Source: Amycolatopsis marina
GTDB lineage: Bacteria > Actinomycetota > Actinomycetes > Mycobacteriales > Pseudonocardiaceae
NCBI RefSeq assembly: GCF_900111885.1
Contig: NZ_FOKG01000024.1
Span: 1 to 64,000 of the forward strand
Length of the DNA: 64,000 nt
Direction: 5' to 3'
Positions within the stretch are counted from its first letter, which is position 1, and each line of letters opens with the position of its first letter. The notes under the pieces are model-generated. The model was not told the origin of the DNA. It ran no database searches and was given only the letters and a program-made list of their open reading frames with translations. Shown one piece after another: positions 34,756 through 44,659 of this stretch. A program made the translations under genes and the position numbers.

Positions 34756-35775
34756 GTGATCGATATTCGCGACGCACAGAACGACGCGGAAGCCGACGAC
34801 ACAGAGGTACCGTGGGACGAACTGCCCATTTTCGGCGACCGGCGCGGCCTGCCCTGGTGGGGTGCGGTGCTGCTGGCGTTCGGCCTCGCCATCCTGGGCG
34901 CGGGGATGAACCTGCAGATGCAGGACTCGCTGGGTGTTCTGTTCCAGGGCTGCTACTTCGTCGGCTCGGTGGCCGCCGTCGCCGCGGTCCGCAGGCGCAA
35001 CCTGTTCGGGCCGATGGTCCAGCCGCCACTCGTTCTCGGGTTCACAGTCCCGGCGATCGTGTTGCTCGGCTCCGGTCTGCCGGAGAACAGCGACACCCTC
35101 GCCAAGGCACTGGCCATCGGAACTCCGCTGATCAACGGCTTTCCGACCATGGCGATCACGACCGGCGTGACATTGGCCATCGGCATCTTCCGCCTCTACC
35201 GCGAGCGGGACCCGGACGCCCCGGTGAAGGTCCGCTCGAGCGGCAAACGCGCGAGCAAGCCGGAGCCCAAGGCCGCGAAGGAGCCGAAGTCGCGCAAGGC
35301 TGCCCCGGACAAGGCCGCCGCTGCCGCCAAGGCAGCCGGAAAGCCCGGCCAGGGCTCGACGGTGCCGCCACGCAAGGGCAAGCCCGCACCCGCGGACGGC
35401 CGCCCGGACGCGCCGAGACGCGGGGAAGGCCGGGGACGGCAGGCCACCGAGGGGCGCGGTGCGGGTGAACCGGCACGTCGGCGAGGCCAGGACGACCCGC
35501 GTGGCAGGCCCGCCGAGCGGGAGAGCGGAAAGGCGCCGCGGGATCCCGGCGCACGCAAACCACGGCAGCCGCGCCAGCCCGGCGCAGAGCGGCGACCGCG
35601 AGCTGAGGGCACGCCGGATTCACCCGGCTCGGGGCGGCCACGCAGGACTCCGCCGCGAGGTGACGCCCCGAGAGGCGGGCGACCGGACGCACCACGTCGT
35701 GGCCCGGAGCCGGGTGGACGACCCCCCAGGGGCAGGCCGTGGAACGACGAGCCCCCGCCGAGGTCCGCCCGCTAG
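34756..35775 (+). CDS. DUF6542-type membrane protein with basic low-complexity tail
   Basis: This 339-residue protein has a charged N-terminus and a conserved membrane domain of three or four helices (GLPWWGAVLLAFGLAILGAGMNL; GCYFVGSVAAVAAVRRRNLFGPMVQPPLV; MAITTGVTLAIGIFRLYRERDP; residues about 30-155). A long Arg/Pro/Gly/Lys-rich tail follows. The domain and its place between ychF/rmuC-type genes and ispH match Rv1111c. Function is unknown; the tail could bind nucleic acid or acidic wall polymers. An alternative start lies 30 bp upstream. A perfect inverted repeat follows the stop. Confidence 0.75.
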   Translation: MIDIRDAQNDAEADDTEVPWDELPIFGDRRGLPWWGAVLLAFGLAILGAGMNLQMQDSLGVLFQGCYFVGSVAAVAAVRRRNLFGPMVQPPLVLGFTVPAIVLLGSGLPENSDTLAKALAIGTPLINGFPTMAITTGVTLAIGIFRLYRERDPDAPVKVRSSGKRASKPEPKAAKEPKSRKAAPDKAAAAAKAAGKPGQGSTVPPRKGKPAPADGRPDAPRRGEGRGRQATEGRGAGEPARRRGQDDPRGRPAERESGKAPRDPGARKPRQPRQPGAERRPRAEGTPDSPGSGRPRRTPPRGDAPRGGRPDAPRRGPEPGGRPPRGRPWNDEPPPRSAR

Positions 35776-35796
35776 TCCGTCCGTCGGCCCGGGGTG

Positions 35797-35855
35797 GATG
35801 TCCCCAATGTGGCATTGGGGACGCTCAAGTTCCCCAATGCCACATTGGGGACATC
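35797..35855. terminator. Perfect 25-bp inverted repeat built of two nested palindromes
   Basis: Positions 35797-35821 and 35831-35855 are exact reverse complements with a 9-nt loop. Each arm also contains its own palindrome (TCCCCAATG-TGG-CATTGGGGA at 35801-35821; the same with CCA at 35831-35851). It sits between convergent genes and so probably terminates both transcripts. Confidence 0.85.
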
Positions 35856-35865
35856 CCTGTGCGGC

Positions 35866-36903
35866 TCAGCGCACGCTGCTGGGGGCGCCACCTTCGGCCT
35901 TGCGGAGTTCCCTCGGCAGCGCGAAGGCGATCTTCTCGTTGGCGGTGGTGACCTCCTCGACGTCGGCCCAGCCACGCTCGGCGAGCCACTCGAGCAGTTC
36001 CATCACCAGCACGTCGGGAACCGAGGCACCACTGGTGACTCCGACCGTCTCCACGCCGTCCAGCCACGTCTCGTCGACCTCGCGGGCGAAGTCGATCAGG
36101 TGGGCATCGCGCGCCCCCGCCTTCAGCGCGACCTCGACCAGCCGCTTGGAGTTCGAGGAGTTGGTCGAGCCGACGACGAGCACCAGGTCACACTCGGCGG
36201 CCATCGCCTTGACGGCGACCTGGCGGTTGGTGGTCGCGTAACAGATGTCGTCACTCGGCGGGTCGGAGATCTGCGGGAACCGCTCCTTCAGCTGGTCCAC
36301 CCGCTCCATGGTCTCGTCGACACTCAGCGTCGTCTGCGACAGCCAGATGACCTTCGAAGGATCGCGGACGTCCACCTTGCCGACGTCCTCGGCCGTGTCC
36401 ACCAGTTGCACGCGGTCGGGGGCCTCACCTGCGGTGCCCTCGACCTCCTCGTGCCCCTCGTGACCGATCAGCAGGATGTCGTAGTCGTCCTTGGCGAACC
36501 GGGTGACCTCCTTGTGCACCTTCGTCACCAACGGACAGGTGGCGTCGATCGTGCGCAGGTTGCGCTCCTCGGCCTCCGTGTGCACCGCTGGGGAAACGCC
36601 GTGGGCGGAGAAGACGACCAGGGCACCTTCCGGCACCTCCGAGGTCTCCTCCACGAAAATCACCCCGCGCTCTCGCAAAGTGTCCACCACGTGCCGGTTG
36701 TGCACGATCTCCTTGCGCACGTACACCGGCGGGCCATACAGCTCCAGCGCCTTTTCCACCGCGATCACAGCACGGTCCACACCTGCGCAGTAGCCGCGTG
36801 GCTTTGCCAGCAGGACACGCTTGCCCTTCGCCGGGGATCCGTCCGGGCGCCCACCGATCGACACGTCGGTGGCTGGCTCGATTCCGGGGCTCGCTGCACT
36901 CAT
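35866..36903 (-). CDS. ispH: 4-hydroxy-3-methylbut-2-enyl diphosphate reductase
   Basis: This 345-residue Fe-S enzyme performs the last step of the MEP pathway, giving IPP and DMAPP. The three cluster cysteines are in [27 protein letters not shown] and [14 protein letters not shown]; substrate-binding motifs [23 protein letters not shown] and [15 protein letters not shown] are present. The ATG at 36903 is used; an upstream in-frame start would add 30 unrelated residues. The gene is divergent from the lipid-droplet-type protein gene, as lytB2 is from Rv1109c. Confidence 0.95.
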   Translation of the reverse strand: MSAASPGIEPATDVSIGGRPDGSPAKGKRVLLAKPRGYCAGVDRAVIAVEKALELYGPPVYVRKEIVHNRHVVDTLRERGVIFVEETSEVPEGALVVFSAHGVSPAVHTEAEERNLRTIDATCPLVTKVHKEVTRFAKDDYDILLIGHEGHEEVEGTAGEAPDRVQLVDTAEDVGKVDVRDPSKVIWLSQTTLSVDETMERVDQLKERFPQISDPPSDDICYATTNRQVAVKAMAAECDLVLVVGSTNSSNSKRLVEVALKAGARDAHLIDFAREVDETWLDGVETVGVTSGASVPDVLVMELLEWLAERGWADVEEVTTANEKIAFALPRELRKAEGGAPSSVR

Positions 36904-37043
36904 GCCGTCCAGGGTACGGGCCGTAGTGGACACGGGAGCGGGTGAGCGCGGGCCGTTGTGGCTGTTGTGCGGCGGGTCACCATCTGCCGACACCTCGCCC
37001 TGCCGGTTGGGCAGGATGGGGTATGTACGGCAGGCTAGGGGCC

Positions 37044-37793
37044 ATGAAGTCTCTCCCGTTCCCGCTACGGGTCGCCGCGGGCCTCGCCGTCACCACCGCC
37101 GAACGGGTTCGCGAGCTGCCGAAGCACGTCGCCGGGTTCCCCGTGACGGTCGCGAGCCAGGTGCTACAGGCATCGATGCGTGTGCAGCAGCACATCACCG
37201 AACTGGCCATCAAGGGCGATGACGCCCTGTCCGTGCTGCGCCCGGTCGAGGAGACGCCGAGCTGGGCGACCTTCGATGAGGACGAGACCGACCTCACGGC
37301 GCCCGCCCCGGGGTTCCAGAACGTCACTCCACTCGACCGGAACCCGAGCGTGACCGAGCCGGAGCGTTCGGTAACCAGCGCCGCCGTGGAGAACAACGGC
37401 CACCGGCCCAGCAGTACTCCCGACCCCACCGAACGGCCGGATTCCGAGCAGGACGAGGATCCTTGGACCAGGGAGGAACGCGCGCTGGCACAGGAGCACT
37501 CCGAAGGTGAGTTCGACAGTGCTCCGTTCGACACCGCCGCACCCGAGCCGCGGGCGACCGACTCGCAGTCCGCGGAATCCGGCGGCCCCGCCGGACTGAG
37601 CAACTACGACGAGCTCACACTGCCCCAGGTCAGGGCCCGGCTGCGGCACCTGAGCCTGGAACAGCTCGAGGAGCTGCTGGCCTACGAACGCGCGCACGCC
37701 GACCGCCCTTCGTTCGTCGGAATGCTGGCGCGGCGGATCGGGAACGTGCGCGGGACGGGCAACACCGGTGCCGAGGGCTCGACGGAGCGGTGA
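37044..37793 (+). CDS. Lipid-droplet-associated-type protein (Rv1109c-like)
   Basis: This 249-residue protein has a conserved amphipathic N-terminus ([51 protein letters not shown]). A long acidic variable region and a short conserved C-terminal helix ([46 protein letters not shown]) follow. Homologues beside xseA in related bacteria are annotated as lipid-droplet-associated proteins. AGGGG precedes the ATG, and the stop overlaps the xseA GTG start by 4 bp. Confidence 0.75.
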   Translation: MKSLPFPLRVAAGLAVTTAERVRELPKHVAGFPVTVASQVLQASMRVQQHITELAIKGDDALSVLRPVEETPSWATFDEDETDLTAPAPGFQNVTPLDRNPSVTEPERSVTSAAVENNGHRPSSTPDPTERPDSEQDEDPWTREERALAQEHSEGEFDSAPFDTAAPEPRATDSQSAESGGPAGLSNYDELTLPQVRARLRHLSLEQLEELLAYERAHADRPSFVGMLARRIGNVRGTGNTGAEGSTER

Positions 37794-39052
37794 GCAGCGG
37801 CACGGAACAGTCGGCACGCGAGAACACCGGACATAGCGCGGAAAACCCCTGGCCGGTCCGTACCGTGGCCAGGAAGATCGCGGACTGGATCCACCGGCTC
37901 GGCGCGGTGTGGGTGGAGGGTCAGCTGACCCAGATCTCGGCCCGGCAGGGAACGCAGACGGCGTTCCTCACCCTGCGCGACCCGTCCGCGGACGTCTCGA
38001 TGACGGTCACCTGCCCGATGCGGATCCTGCGTTCGGTCGAGCCCCCGCTGCGCGAGGGCGCCAGTGTGGTCGTGCACGCCAAGCCGACATTCTTCCTCGG
38101 CAGGGGCACCTTGAGCCTGCGGGCCAACGAGATCCGCGCGGTCGGAATCGGTGAACTGCTCGCCAGGATCGAGCGGTTGCGCAAGCTGCTGGCCGCCGAG
38201 GGTCTGTTCGCGGTGGAACGCAAGCGGAGGCCGCCGTTCCTGCCGAAGGGGATCGGCCTGATCACCGGGCGTGCCTCGGCCGCCGAGCGGGATGTGCTGG
38301 TGAACACCAGCGCCCGCTGGCCCGCCGCCCGGTTCCAGGTCATCAACACGGCGGTACAGGGCGCGCAGGCCGTTCCGCAGATTCTCCGAGCACTGTCCAA
38401 ATTGGATTCCGACCCGGATATCGACGTCATCGTCATCGCGCGGGGCGGAGGCAGCGTCGAGGACCTGCTGCCGTTCTCCGACGAGGCGCTGTGCCGGGCG
38501 GTCTCCTCGGCCCGCACTCCCATCGTGAGCGCGATCGGCCACGAGCCCGACACGCCACTCCTCGATCACGTCGCCGATCTGCGTTGTTCCACTCCCACCG
38601 ACGCGGGCAAACGGATCGTGCCCGATGTCCGGGAGGAGACCGAGCGGGTACACCAGATGCGTGATCGCGCACGCCGCGCACTGCACGGCTGGGTGGACAC
38701 CCAGTGCAGGCTGCTCGACCAGCTGCGCAGCAGGCCCGCGCTGGCCGACCCGCTCGGCCCCATCCAACGGCGCTCCGACGAAGTCGCGTTGCAGGCGCAG
38801 CGCGGCACGCGGGCGATGATGACGGTGCTGACCAGAGAACAGGCGGCCCTGACCTCCGCGCGAGCCCGGCTGGCCGCACTCGGCCCCGCGGCGACGTTGG
38901 CCAGGGGGTACGCGATCGTGCAGTATTCCGACCCTGAAGGCAACCTCCGGGTACTCCGGTCGGTCTCTGAAGTCGCGGAGGGAACTCCGCTTCGCGTTCG
39001 CATGGCTGACGGCGTCACCCATGCGATCGCGAACGGCGAGACCGGCGAGTGA
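37790..39052 (+). CDS. xseA: Exodeoxyribonuclease VII large subunit
   Basis: This 420-residue nuclease subunit has an N-terminal OB fold (WPVRTVARKIADWIHRLGAVWVEGQLTQIS), a catalytic domain (KGIGLITGRASAAERDVLVNTSARWPAA; VIVIARGGGSVEDLLPFSDEALCRAV; SAIGHEPDTPLLDHVADLRCSTPTDAGK), a coiled coil and the C-terminal LARGYAIVQ motif. With XseB it degrades single-stranded DNA to acid-soluble oligonucleotides. The GTG start is coupled to the preceding stop. Confidence 0.95.
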   Translation: MSSGTEQSARENTGHSAENPWPVRTVARKIADWIHRLGAVWVEGQLTQISARQGTQTAFLTLRDPSADVSMTVTCPMRILRSVEPPLREGASVVVHAKPTFFLGRGTLSLRANEIRAVGIGELLARIERLRKLLAAEGLFAVERKRRPPFLPKGIGLITGRASAAERDVLVNTSARWPAARFQVINTAVQGAQAVPQILRALSKLDSDPDIDVIVIARGGGSVEDLLPFSDEALCRAVSSARTPIVSAIGHEPDTPLLDHVADLRCSTPTDAGKRIVPDVREETERVHQMRDRARRALHGWVDTQCRLLDQLRSRPALADPLGPIQRRSDEVALQAQRGTRAMMTVLTREQAALTSARARLAALGPAATLARGYAIVQYSDPEGNLRVLRSVSEVAEGTPLRVRMADGVTHAIANGETGE

Positions 39053-39089
39053 GATCCGCACGACCGGCCAGAGGAAGGAGGAAGAAGCG

Positions 39090-39593
39090 TTGCCGCCACG
39101 GCACAGACCCCAAGCACCGCAGCCACAGCTCGTGACGCCGTTGCCATCCCCGGCACGCACGACCACCTTCCTCCCACTGACGACCGAAGCGGCCCTGCGG
39201 CTGTCGCGCACCGGTCCCGACCACAACCGCGCACTCGTGCTGCGCCACCGCGCCGAGGAGGCCGACGCCGCGGCGGGCAGGTGCTGGACAGCACTGCTCG
39301 CGGGCTGTGATTCCACCGTGCGCTGGGGGCTCCGCCCCCGGCTGCGCCAGTTGTCCGAGGCGACCTCCCTCTACGTCGGCACGCACTGGTGGTTCAACGA
39401 CGGCGCGACCCACCGTCGCCGGGTCGCGCAGTCGCAGGTCCACATCGAGGACGCGATCGCCGACGGTGACGGGCAGGAGTTCGCCATGGCCTTCATCGGG
39501 TACGACCACGCGATGGCCAGCGCGGTAGTGTGCGGCACTCGCCCACTCGGCGAGATCCAGCCCCCTCAGCACACCCGGAGTCCGACACAGTGA
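39090..39593 (+). CDS. Conserved-looking protein of unknown function between xseA and xseB
   Basis: This 167-residue protein is read from a TTG with AAGGAGG 8 nt upstream. A GTG at 39021 lies inside xseA and is less likely. The first 30 residues are Pro/Gln-rich; the rest is a compact globular region ([104 protein letters not shown]). Its stop overlaps the xseB GTG (GTGA), so it is cotranslated with xseB. I do not recognise the family. Confidence 0.7.
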   Translation: MPPRHRPQAPQPQLVTPLPSPARTTTFLPLTTEAALRLSRTGPDHNRALVLRHRAEEADAAAGRCWTALLAGCDSTVRWGLRPRLRQLSEATSLYVGTHWWFNDGATHRRRVAQSQVHIEDAIADGDGQEFAMAFIGYDHAMASAVVCGTRPLGEIQPPQHTRSPTQ

Positions 39594-39865
39594 CCGACAG
39601 CGCACCCGAAGGCGAGACCGCGGAACTCGGCTACGAGCAGGCCCGTGATCAGCTCATCGAAGTCGTACGCGGCCTCGAGGCGGGCGGACTCTCGCTCGAG
39701 GAGTCGCTCGCGCTCTGGGAACGCGGCGAGGAGCTGGCCAAACTGTGCGAACGGCATCTCGACGGAGCGCGCGAGCGGATCGAGGCCGCCCTGGCCTCCG
39801 TCGAGGACGCGGAGGACACGGGGGGCGCCGAAGGCTCCAACGGAACCGCCGCGAACACAGGGTGA
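39590..39865 (+). CDS. xseB: Exodeoxyribonuclease VII small subunit
   Basis: This 91-residue helical subunit has the XseB core [52 protein letters not shown] (residues about 14-64). An acidic tail follows. The GTG at 39590 gives the expected short N-terminus; upstream in-frame extension overlaps the preceding gene. It forms the exonuclease VII holoenzyme with XseA encoded two genes upstream; the inserted gene between them is unusual. Confidence 0.94.
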   Translation: MTDSAPEGETAELGYEQARDQLIEVVRGLEAGGLSLEESLALWERGEELAKLCERHLDGARERIEAALASVEDAEDTGGAEGSNGTAANTG

Positions 39866-40172
39866 CTCTCGCCATGCTCGTCTGAGCGTGCGCCTGCCGT
39901 TGTATCTGGAAGGGCGTCTGAGAACTGGACTGACCTGCGGTGGTGAGTGAAAGAACGTGCCCGCCCGTCTCCCACCACCACCCAAACGGAGGCGCTCCGC
40001 GCCCAAGAACGCGCGTGTGGCGAAGCCCACGAGCGGGGAGGCGGGGCACACGACCTGCGGCGGCGACCATTCCACTTCATGTCCGAGCACAGCCGAGTCG
40101 ATCGTGTCGCGCGTTTTCAAACTGGCTCTGAGAGAATCAGTGCACTCCGAGCACAGCGAACCGGGAGGCACC
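39866..40172. other. 307-bp region between xseB and glpX
   Basis: It contains dispersed repeat copy B (40008-40115) and, after it, the glpX promoter and GGGAGG ribosome binding site. No gene is supported. Confidence 0.6.
40008..40115. repeat. Dispersed intergenic repeat with inverted ends, copy B
   Basis: A 108-bp stretch starting AACGCGCG and ending CGCGCGTT. It shares CGAAGCCCACGAGCGG, GAGGCGGGG and CCGAGTCGATCGTG with 19302-19407; the central 50 bp differ. It is in the same orientation as copy A. Confidence 0.65.
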
Positions 40173-41237
40173 ATGTCCACCGCAGGACAGTCCAGCAGCA
40201 CGCCCCGACTCAGGGAAGCGCCGGACCGCAACCTGGCGATGGAGCTGGTCAGGGTCACCGAAGCGGCATCGATGGCCGCGGGGCGCTGGGTCGGCAAGGG
40301 CGACAAGATCGGCGGGGACGGCGCGGCCGTCGACGCGATGCGCCAGCTCGTCGGCACGGTGTCGATGCGCGGTGTCGTGGTGATCGGCGAGGGCGAGAAG
40401 GACGAGGCGCCCATGCTGTTCAACGGCGAGGAGGTCGGCAACGGCGACGGTCCCGACTGTGATGTGGCCGTGGACCCGATCGACGGCACCACGCTGATGG
40501 CCAAGGGCATGCCCAACGCGCTGGCTGTACTGGCGGTCGCGGAGCGCGGCGCCATGTTCGACCCGTCCGCTGTGTTCTACATGGAGAAACTCGCCGTCGG
40601 CCCGGAGGCCGCTGGCACGGTGGACCTGTCCGCGCCCATCGCGGAGAACATCCGCCGGGTCGCCAAGGCCAAGCACAGCGGCGTTTCCGACGTCACGGTC
40701 TGCATCCTGGACCGGCCTCGGCACGAGCAGATCGTCAAGGAGGTCCGCGAGGCAGGCGCGCGCATCCGGTTCATCTCCGACGGTGACGTCGCAGGTGCCA
40801 TCGCCGCGGCCCGCCCCACGACCGGTGTGGACATGCTGCTCGGCATAGGCGGCACACCGGAGGGGATCATCGCGGCATGCGCGATGAAGTGCCTCGGCGG
40901 TGAGCTGCAGGGCCGGTTGTGGCCGAAGGACGACGCCGAGCGGGAGAAGGCACTCGCGGCGGGCCACGACCTGGACCGGGTGCTGAGCACCGACGACCTC
41001 GTCCGTGGGGACAACGTCTTCTTCTGCGCGACGGGCGTGACCGACGGCGATCTGCTGCGCGGAGTGCACTACCGGGCGGGCGGCGCGACCACTCAGTCGA
41101 TCGTGATGCGTTCCAAGTCTGGCACCGTCCGGCTGATCGACGGCTATCACCGGCTGACGAAGCTCCGCTCGTACTCGTCGGTGGACTTCGACGGCAGCCT
41201 GGACGAGAACGGCGACGTCGTCCCGCCACTGCCCTGA
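40173..41237 (+). CDS. glpX: Class II fructose-1,6-bisphosphatase
   Basis: This 354-residue enzyme dephosphorylates fructose 1,6-bisphosphate for gluconeogenesis. It has motifs [44 protein letters not shown] (metal site), [32 protein letters not shown] and [22 protein letters not shown] lies 4 nt before the ATG. The gene is followed two genes later by fumC, as in the mycobacterial glpX-fum locus. Confidence 0.96.
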   Translation: MSTAGQSSSTPRLREAPDRNLAMELVRVTEAASMAAGRWVGKGDKIGGDGAAVDAMRQLVGTVSMRGVVVIGEGEKDEAPMLFNGEEVGNGDGPDCDVAVDPIDGTTLMAKGMPNALAVLAVAERGAMFDPSAVFYMEKLAVGPEAAGTVDLSAPIAENIRRVAKAKHSGVSDVTVCILDRPRHEQIVKEVREAGARIRFISDGDVAGAIAAARPTTGVDMLLGIGGTPEGIIAACAMKCLGGELQGRLWPKDDAEREKALAAGHDLDRVLSTDDLVRGDNVFFCATGVTDGDLLRGVHYRAGGATTQSIVMRSKSGTVRLIDGYHRLTKLRSYSSVDFDGSLDENGDVVPPLP

Positions 41238-42055
41238 TGGCGGTCCGGCGCAGCAGGGCCGCCGTCGCGCTGGCGGTGACACTGGGGCTGATCTCGACGG
41301 GTGTCCAGCAGGCGGCGGCGGTCCAGCCACTGATCATCGGCGGGACCGCCGCCGATGAGCCGTACCCGTTCATGGTGTCCATACAGACCCGCTCCGGGCA
41401 GCACTTCTGTGGCGGTTCGCTCCTGTCGCCCACCTGGGTGCTCACGGCGGCGCACTGCGTGGACGGCAGGAAACCCCGAGCCGTCAGTGCCCGGATCGGC
41501 AGCGCGGACCGCTCGCAGGGCGGAGAACTCCGCGAGGCCGCGGAGATCATCGTGCACCAGGCCTACGACCCCGAGGGCGCGGGTGGCGACCTCGCACTGG
41601 TGCGACTCACCGAACCCGCGGAGGCCACGCCCGCGCCCATCGCCACAACGACAGAGGTGGGCACGGCCGCGCGCATTCTCGGCTGGGGTCAGACCTGCCC
41701 GACCGAGGGCTGTGGGGAGAGTCCGGTGCAACTGCAGCAGTTGGACACCTCCCTGGTGGAGAGCAAACTCTGCACCGCCGAGTTCGATGACGCCGCGGAA
41801 CTGTGTGTCGACAACCCCGGCGGCGACGCTGGATCGTGCTACGGCGACTCCGGCGGGCCTGCCCTGCGGAAGGTGGAGGAGGGCCGGTGGGAGGTACTCG
41901 GCCTGACCAGCAGACCGGGCAACGGGGACCGGACCTGCGCTACTGCGCCCTCGATCTACACCTCGGCCACCGCCTACTCCCAGTGGATCACAGAGCAAAT
42001 GGCGCCGCCGGAACCCGAGCCGGCCCCCGAGCCGGCGACGGCACCCGCGGCATAG
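41237..42055 (+). CDS. Secreted trypsin-like serine protease
   Basis: This 272-residue chymotrypsin-fold protease has a signal peptide (VALAVTLGLISTGVQQAAAVQP) and an activation-like N-terminus IIGGTAADEPYPFMV. The catalytic triad is His in VLTAAHCVDG, Asp in GGDLALVRL and Ser in CYGDSGGPAL. Paired cysteines and a Pro/Glu-rich C-terminal tail are present. Its ATG overlaps the glpX stop by 1 bp (TGATG) with no separate SD, suggesting coupling to an unrelated metabolic gene. Confidence 0.9.
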   Translation: MAVRRSRAAVALAVTLGLISTGVQQAAAVQPLIIGGTAADEPYPFMVSIQTRSGQHFCGGSLLSPTWVLTAAHCVDGRKPRAVSARIGSADRSQGGELREAAEIIVHQAYDPEGAGGDLALVRLTEPAEATPAPIATTTEVGTAARILGWGQTCPTEGCGESPVQLQQLDTSLVESKLCTAEFDDAAELCVDNPGGDAGSCYGDSGGPALRKVEEGRWEVLGLTSRPGNGDRTCATAPSIYTSATAYSQWITEQMAPPEPEPAPEPATAPAA

Positions 42056-42067
42056 TCCGTCGCGAGT

Positions 42068-43057
42068 TCACTCGACGTTGCTCGAATGCCCGGGGAACAG
42101 GTGGGCGTCGGGGTTGAGCAGCACCGCGATGTTGTTCACCGCGGTGGCGGCCTCGCCGAAGCCCGTGGCGATGAGTTTGACCTTGCCGGGATAGGCGGCG
42201 ACGTCACCCGCGGCGTACACCCGTTCCCGTGCCGTCGCCATTGTGGAGTCGACGGCGATGGAGCGATGGTCGATCTCCAGCCCCCAGTTCTCGATCGGCC
42301 CGAGGTCGGCGGTGAACCCGAGTGCTGCCACGACGGACTGCGCGGGCAGCACCTCCTGCTGCCCGCCCTTGATCTCCAGCGTCACCTCGGCGAGCCCACC
42401 GTCGTCGCCGCCACGCAACTCCGTGACCTCCGCGTCGGTGATGATCCGGACGCCGAGGTCCCGCACCTCCCGGACGATCGACTCCGCGGCGCGGAAGCGC
42501 GCTCGCCGGTGCACGAGGGTGACGCTGGAGGCGATCGGACGCAGGGCGAGTGCCCAGTCGAACGCGGAGTCGCCACCCCCGACGACCACGACGTCCTGTC
42601 CCTGGTGCGCGTCGAGCGCCGGCACGAAATGCACCATGCCGCGCCCCAGCCAGCCGTCGCCCGCGGGCAGGGGGCGGGGGGTGAACTCGCCGATGCCCGC
42701 GGTGACGAGCACCGCGCCCGCCCGCACCCGCTGTCCGCCGTCCAACGTGAGCTCGACGCCGTCGTCCACCTGAGCCAGCCCCTCGGCCTTGCGCCCGAGC
42801 AGGTAGATCGGTTTCCACGGGGCGACCTGCTCGACGAGCCCCTTGACCAGGTCGCGGCCGCGCACTGCGGGGAATCCGCCAACGTCGTAGATCATCTTCT
42901 CCGGGTACATGGCGGTCACCTGACCACCTGACTCCGGCAGGGAGTCCACAATGGCCATCGTCAGACCGCGGAAGCCCGCGTAGTAACCGGCGAATAGACC
43001 GGTGGGGCCCGCTCCGACGATGACGATGTCGACGGACAGATCCTCGGGTGTGCTCAT
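42068..43057 (-). CDS. Ferredoxin/flavodoxin--NADP reductase (thioredoxin-reductase-like)
   Basis: This 329-residue FAD enzyme has FAD-binding GAGPTGLFAGYYAGFRGL near the N-terminus, an NADPH-binding Rossmann motif VVVVGGGDSAFDWALAL (about residues 160-176), and C-terminal VYAAGDVAAYPGKVKLIATGFGEAATAVNN. No CxxC redox pair is present, which separates it from thioredoxin reductases and fits the YumC/TrxR-like ferredoxin reductases. It uses NADPH/ferredoxin electron exchange. AAGGACC precedes the ATG at 43057. Confidence 0.88.
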   Translation of the reverse strand: MSTPEDLSVDIVIVGAGPTGLFAGYYAGFRGLTMAIVDSLPESGGQVTAMYPEKMIYDVGGFPAVRGRDLVKGLVEQVAPWKPIYLLGRKAEGLAQVDDGVELTLDGGQRVRAGAVLVTAGIGEFTPRPLPAGDGWLGRGMVHFVPALDAHQGQDVVVVGGGDSAFDWALALRPIASSVTLVHRRARFRAAESIVREVRDLGVRIITDAEVTELRGGDDGGLAEVTLEIKGGQQEVLPAQSVVAALGFTADLGPIENWGLEIDHRSIAVDSTMATARERVYAAGDVAAYPGKVKLIATGFGEAATAVNNIAVLLNPDAHLFPGHSSNVE

Positions 43058-43104
43058 TCGGTGGTCCTTCCGCCTGTGGTGGGTGGCAGCCGTCACAACC
43101 AACA

Positions 43105-43204
43105 CTATGACGCGAAGCGTCTCGATGGGGGGCGGTGGCCGGGCGACGGGCGGGCTATGACGCGAAGCGTCTCCTTGGGGGGCGGTGGCCGGGCGACGGG
43201 CGGG
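43105..43204. repeat. 50-bp tandem duplication upstream of fumC
   Basis: Two head-to-tail 50-bp units (43105-43154, 43155-43204) differ at only a couple of bases. Each contains the inverted repeat GACGC-GAA-GCGTC followed by a G-rich tract (GGGGGGCGGTGGCCGGGCGA). It fills most of the 200-bp divergent region between the reductase gene and fumC. Confidence 0.9.
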
Positions 43205-43257
43205 CAAGTGCTCAACACCACCGGGCGACCGAATCGCGGTTGGGCCAGACTGGCCCT

Positions 43258-44655
43258 ATGGCTGAACAGGAATTTCGGATCGAACACGACACGATGGGCG
43301 AGGTGAAGGTCCCGGCCGCGGCCCTGTACCGCGCGCAGACCCAGCGGGCCGTGGAGAACTTCCCGATCTCCGGCCGTGGCCTGGAACGCGCCCAGATTCG
43401 TGCGCTCGGCCTGCTCAAGGCGGCTGCGGCGCGGGTGAACGCCCGCCTTGGCGTCCTCGACGGCGAGGTGGCCGCGGCCATCGCGACGGCGGCCGACGAG
43501 GTGGCCGAGGGCAGGCACGACGAGCACTTCCCGATCGACGTCTTCCAGACCGGGTCCGGCACCTCGTCCAACATGAACGCGAACGAGGTCATCGCCACAC
43601 TGGCCAGTCGCGCTCTGGGGCGGGACGTGCACCCGAACGACGACGTCAACGCCTCCCAGTCGTCCAACGACACGTTTCCCACGACCATTCACGTCGCGGC
43701 GACCGAGGCCGTGCTGACGGACCTGATTCCGGCGCTGGAGCACCTCGCCGAGACGATCGAGGGACGGGCCGCGGAGTGGGCCGAAGTGGTGAAGTCTGGC
43801 CGGACGCACCTGATGGACGCGGTGCCGATCACCCTGGGGCAGGAAGCGGGCGCGTGGGCGGCGCAGGTCCGCTTCGGCATGGAACGGCTGCGTGGCTGCC
43901 TGCCGCGGCTCGGTGAGCTGCCGATCGGCGGCACCGCGGTCGGCTCCGGCCTTAACGCGCCCGACGGTTTCGGCAACGCGGTGGCAGGCGAGCTGGCGAA
44001 GGTGACGAATCTGCCGCTGACCGAGGCGCGCGACCACTTCGAGGCGCAGGCCACCCAGGACGGCGTCGTCGAGGCCTCGGGGCAGTTGCGCACCGTCGCC
44101 GTGTCGCTGAACAAGATCGCGAACGACCTGCGATGGCTGGGTTCGGGGCCACGCACCGGTCTCGGCGAGCTGGCCCTGCCCGATCTGCAGCCCGGGTCGT
44201 CGATCATGCCGGGCAAGGTCAACCCGGTCATCCCCGAGGCCACGCTGCAGGTGGTCGCCCAGGTGATCGGCAACGACGCCGCGGTGGCCTTCGCCGGCGC
44301 GCAGGGCAACTTCCAGCTCAACGTGAACCTGCCGGTGATCGCCCGCAACGTGCTCGAGTCCACCCGCCTGCTCGCGGCCGTGTCGAGGTTGCTGGCGGAC
44401 AAGGTCTTCGCCGGCGTGCAGGCCAATGTGGAGCAGGCGCGGGAGTACGCGGAAGGCTCGCCGTCGATCGTGACGCCGCTGAACTCCTACATCGGCTACG
44501 AGGAAGCGGCCGCCGTCGCGAAGCAGGCGCTGAAGGAGCGCAGGACGATCCGGGAAGTGGTGCTCGAACGCGGCCACGTGGCGAACGGCAAGCTCACCGA
44601 GGCCCAGCTCGACGAGGCACTCGACGTCCTCAGAATGGCGCGCGGGGGCAAGTAG
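43258..44655 (+). CDS. fumC: Fumarase class II
   Basis: This 465-residue TCA-cycle enzyme interconverts fumarate and malate. Signatures are [63 protein letters not shown] and the catalytic loop [15 protein letters not shown]. The length is typical. The upstream region holds a 50-bp tandem duplication. The position two genes after glpX matches the mycobacterial arrangement. Confidence 0.96.
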   Translation: MAEQEFRIEHDTMGEVKVPAAALYRAQTQRAVENFPISGRGLERAQIRALGLLKAAAARVNARLGVLDGEVAAAIATAADEVAEGRHDEHFPIDVFQTGSGTSSNMNANEVIATLASRALGRDVHPNDDVNASQSSNDTFPTTIHVAATEAVLTDLIPALEHLAETIEGRAAEWAEVVKSGRTHLMDAVPITLGQEAGAWAAQVRFGMERLRGCLPRLGELPIGGTAVGSGLNAPDGFGNAVAGELAKVTNLPLTEARDHFEAQATQDGVVEASGQLRTVAVSLNKIANDLRWLGSGPRTGLGELALPDLQPGSSIMPGKVNPVIPEATLQVVAQVIGNDAAVAFAGAQGNFQLNVNLPVIARNVLESTRLLAAVSRLLADKVFAGVQANVEQAREYAEGSPSIVTPLNSYIGYEEAAAVAKQALKERRTIREVVLERGHVANGKLTEAQLDEALDVLRMARGGK

Positions 44656-44659
44656 GCGC

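Noticed and set aside
42068-43057. Thioredoxin reductase
   Set aside because: The fold matches, but the redox-active CxxC pair is missing, which fits ferredoxin/flavodoxin-NADP reductase.
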